NCBI GenBank assembly: GCA_015484985.1
Contig: WFUL01000124.1
Span: 1-21,284, forward strand
Direction: 5' to 3'
Source: Anaerolineales bacterium
GTDB taxonomy: Bacteria; Chloroflexota; Anaerolineae; Anaerolineales; DRMV01
Length of the DNA stretch: 21,284 nt
A program made the translations under genes and the position numbers. Each line of letters begins with the position of its first letter. The stretch's first letter is position 1. The notes below the pieces were generated by a model that did no database searches, was not told the origin of the DNA, and saw nothing but the letters and a program-made list of their open reading frames with translations. Of the stretch, positions 20,741 through 21,284 are shown in pieces.

Positions 20741-21284
20741 GTCTGAGCCAGCTGCCAGTATTCCTCCCGCACAGGCTCCGCATCCCCCAAACCCAGGATA
20801 CGTAACAAGTCCTGGATGAGGGTGGCTTTGTGTTGGGCGTCGCGCGCGCTCCAAGTGCGGGCCTTGATCTCCAAAAAGGCGCCCAGCGGGGGACGTTCCA
20901 CCCGGTCCAGGTTCACGAAGAACTCCGTGTCCAGATAACGAATCTTCCAGCGCCGACGCTCTTTTTCGACCTCGATCTCCTCTTCGGGCCGGAAGTATTC
21001 TCGGTAGAAACGCAAGCTGTGGGTCGCGGGGGCCAGGTATCGGCTGCGAGAGAGCCAGATGGCCCGAGGGTATTCCCGTTCTCGTGAAGGCCCCAGCAGG
21101 GTGAGCCGGTATCGGGCCTGTTGCGCCCGTTCTTTGGGCTCCAGGAAGATGTCCTCCCGGTAGCGCAGGATGCTGCCTTCCTGGTCGTTGAAGCGGAAGT
21201 ACACGTCGTACTGATGGTAATGGCGGCTGTACACCACTTCGATATCGGGATGGTGGAGCAGGGTCTCCATGACCCCTTCGGGAT
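20674..21284 (-). CDS. CYTH-like domain protein, 5' end outside the window
   Basis: About 200 residues are visible to the right edge, with no stop in the upstream codons (PEGV) before the first Met at 21270 and no ribosome site for that Met, so the gene probably continues beyond the window. Alternating charged beta strands (LRYREDIFLEP, RYRLTLLG, WKIRYLDTEFFVNLDRV, AFLEIKARTWS) followed by a helix (DAQHKATLIQDLLRILGL) resemble the CYTH tunnel fold of triphosphatases and class IV adenylate cyclases. The ExExK motif of that fold is not seen and may lie upstream. The last 25 codons are Arg/Lys/Ser-rich and run over the muramidase 3' end. Substrate unknown. Confidence 0.65.
   Translation of the reverse strand, partial: PEGVMETLLHHPDIEVVYSRHYHQYDVYFRFNDQEGSILRYREDIFLEPKERAQQARYRLTLLGPSREREYPRAIWLSRSRYLAPATHSLRFYREYFRPEEEIEVEKERRRWKIRYLDTEFFVNLDRVERPPLGAFLEIKARTWSARDAQHKATLIQDLLRILGLGDAEPVREEYWQLAQTYEDEPKSSRKRATSPRKEVQE

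Overview
The window is a GC-rich chromosomal segment from a free-living bacterium and reads best as a thermophilic Chloroflexota (Anaerolineae-like) genome. The support is indirect: an F420:NADPH oxidoreductase, a shikimate kinase/3-dehydroquinate synthase fusion, a trnW-secE-nusG block, and a LexA preceded by a GAAC-N4-GTTC SOS box of the Gram-positive type. No rRNA, CRISPR array, transposase or integrase is visible. The taxonomic placement is inference.

Layout. Positions 1-2319 (minus strand) hold a likely operon: dihydrolipoyl dehydrogenase, an NfsA-like nitroreductase, and the first 39 codons of a lipoprotein that runs off the left edge. Positions 2510-6055 (plus) carry a flippase-like membrane protein, an NAD-dependent sugar epimerase and a PLP trans-sulfuration enzyme. 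Positions 6095-8209 (minus) are a compact four-gene set: HAD phosphatase, an 80-residue membrane/coiled-coil protein, F420:NADPH oxidoreductase and a MaoC-type hydratase. The first three genes overlap one another. Positions 8407-12316 (plus) hold a class III aminotransferase broken by a one-base frameshift, then glpF and glpK for glycerol uptake and phosphorylation. Positions 12383-15403 (minus) hold lexA, a P1-family (DmpA-type) peptidase and tsaD. Positions 15946-17037 (plus) hold tRNA-Trp, secE and nusG. Positions 17086-19388 (minus) hold the aroK-aroB fusion, coupled by an ATGA overlap to a nucleosidase-like gene. Positions 19508-20740 (plus) hold a holin-like protein followed by a GH25 muramidase with an SH3 domain. 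A CYTH-like gene enters from the right edge on the minus strand.

Most genes are housekeeping. The unusual content lies between genes. A 58-nt repeat (48 identities, no gaps) lies upstream of both the aminotransferase and glpF. A family of fold-back sequences shares a GGC-GAA-GCC (or GGC-TTC-GCC) centre; two copies have long flanking arms that also pair. LexA has an intact Ser/Lys dyad but a non-canonical cleavage site and a long insertion. The holin/muramidase pair looks like a phage lysis cassette stranded among housekeeping genes. These are the best places to look for something undescribed. No complete new defence or mobile system can be demonstrated from this sequence alone.
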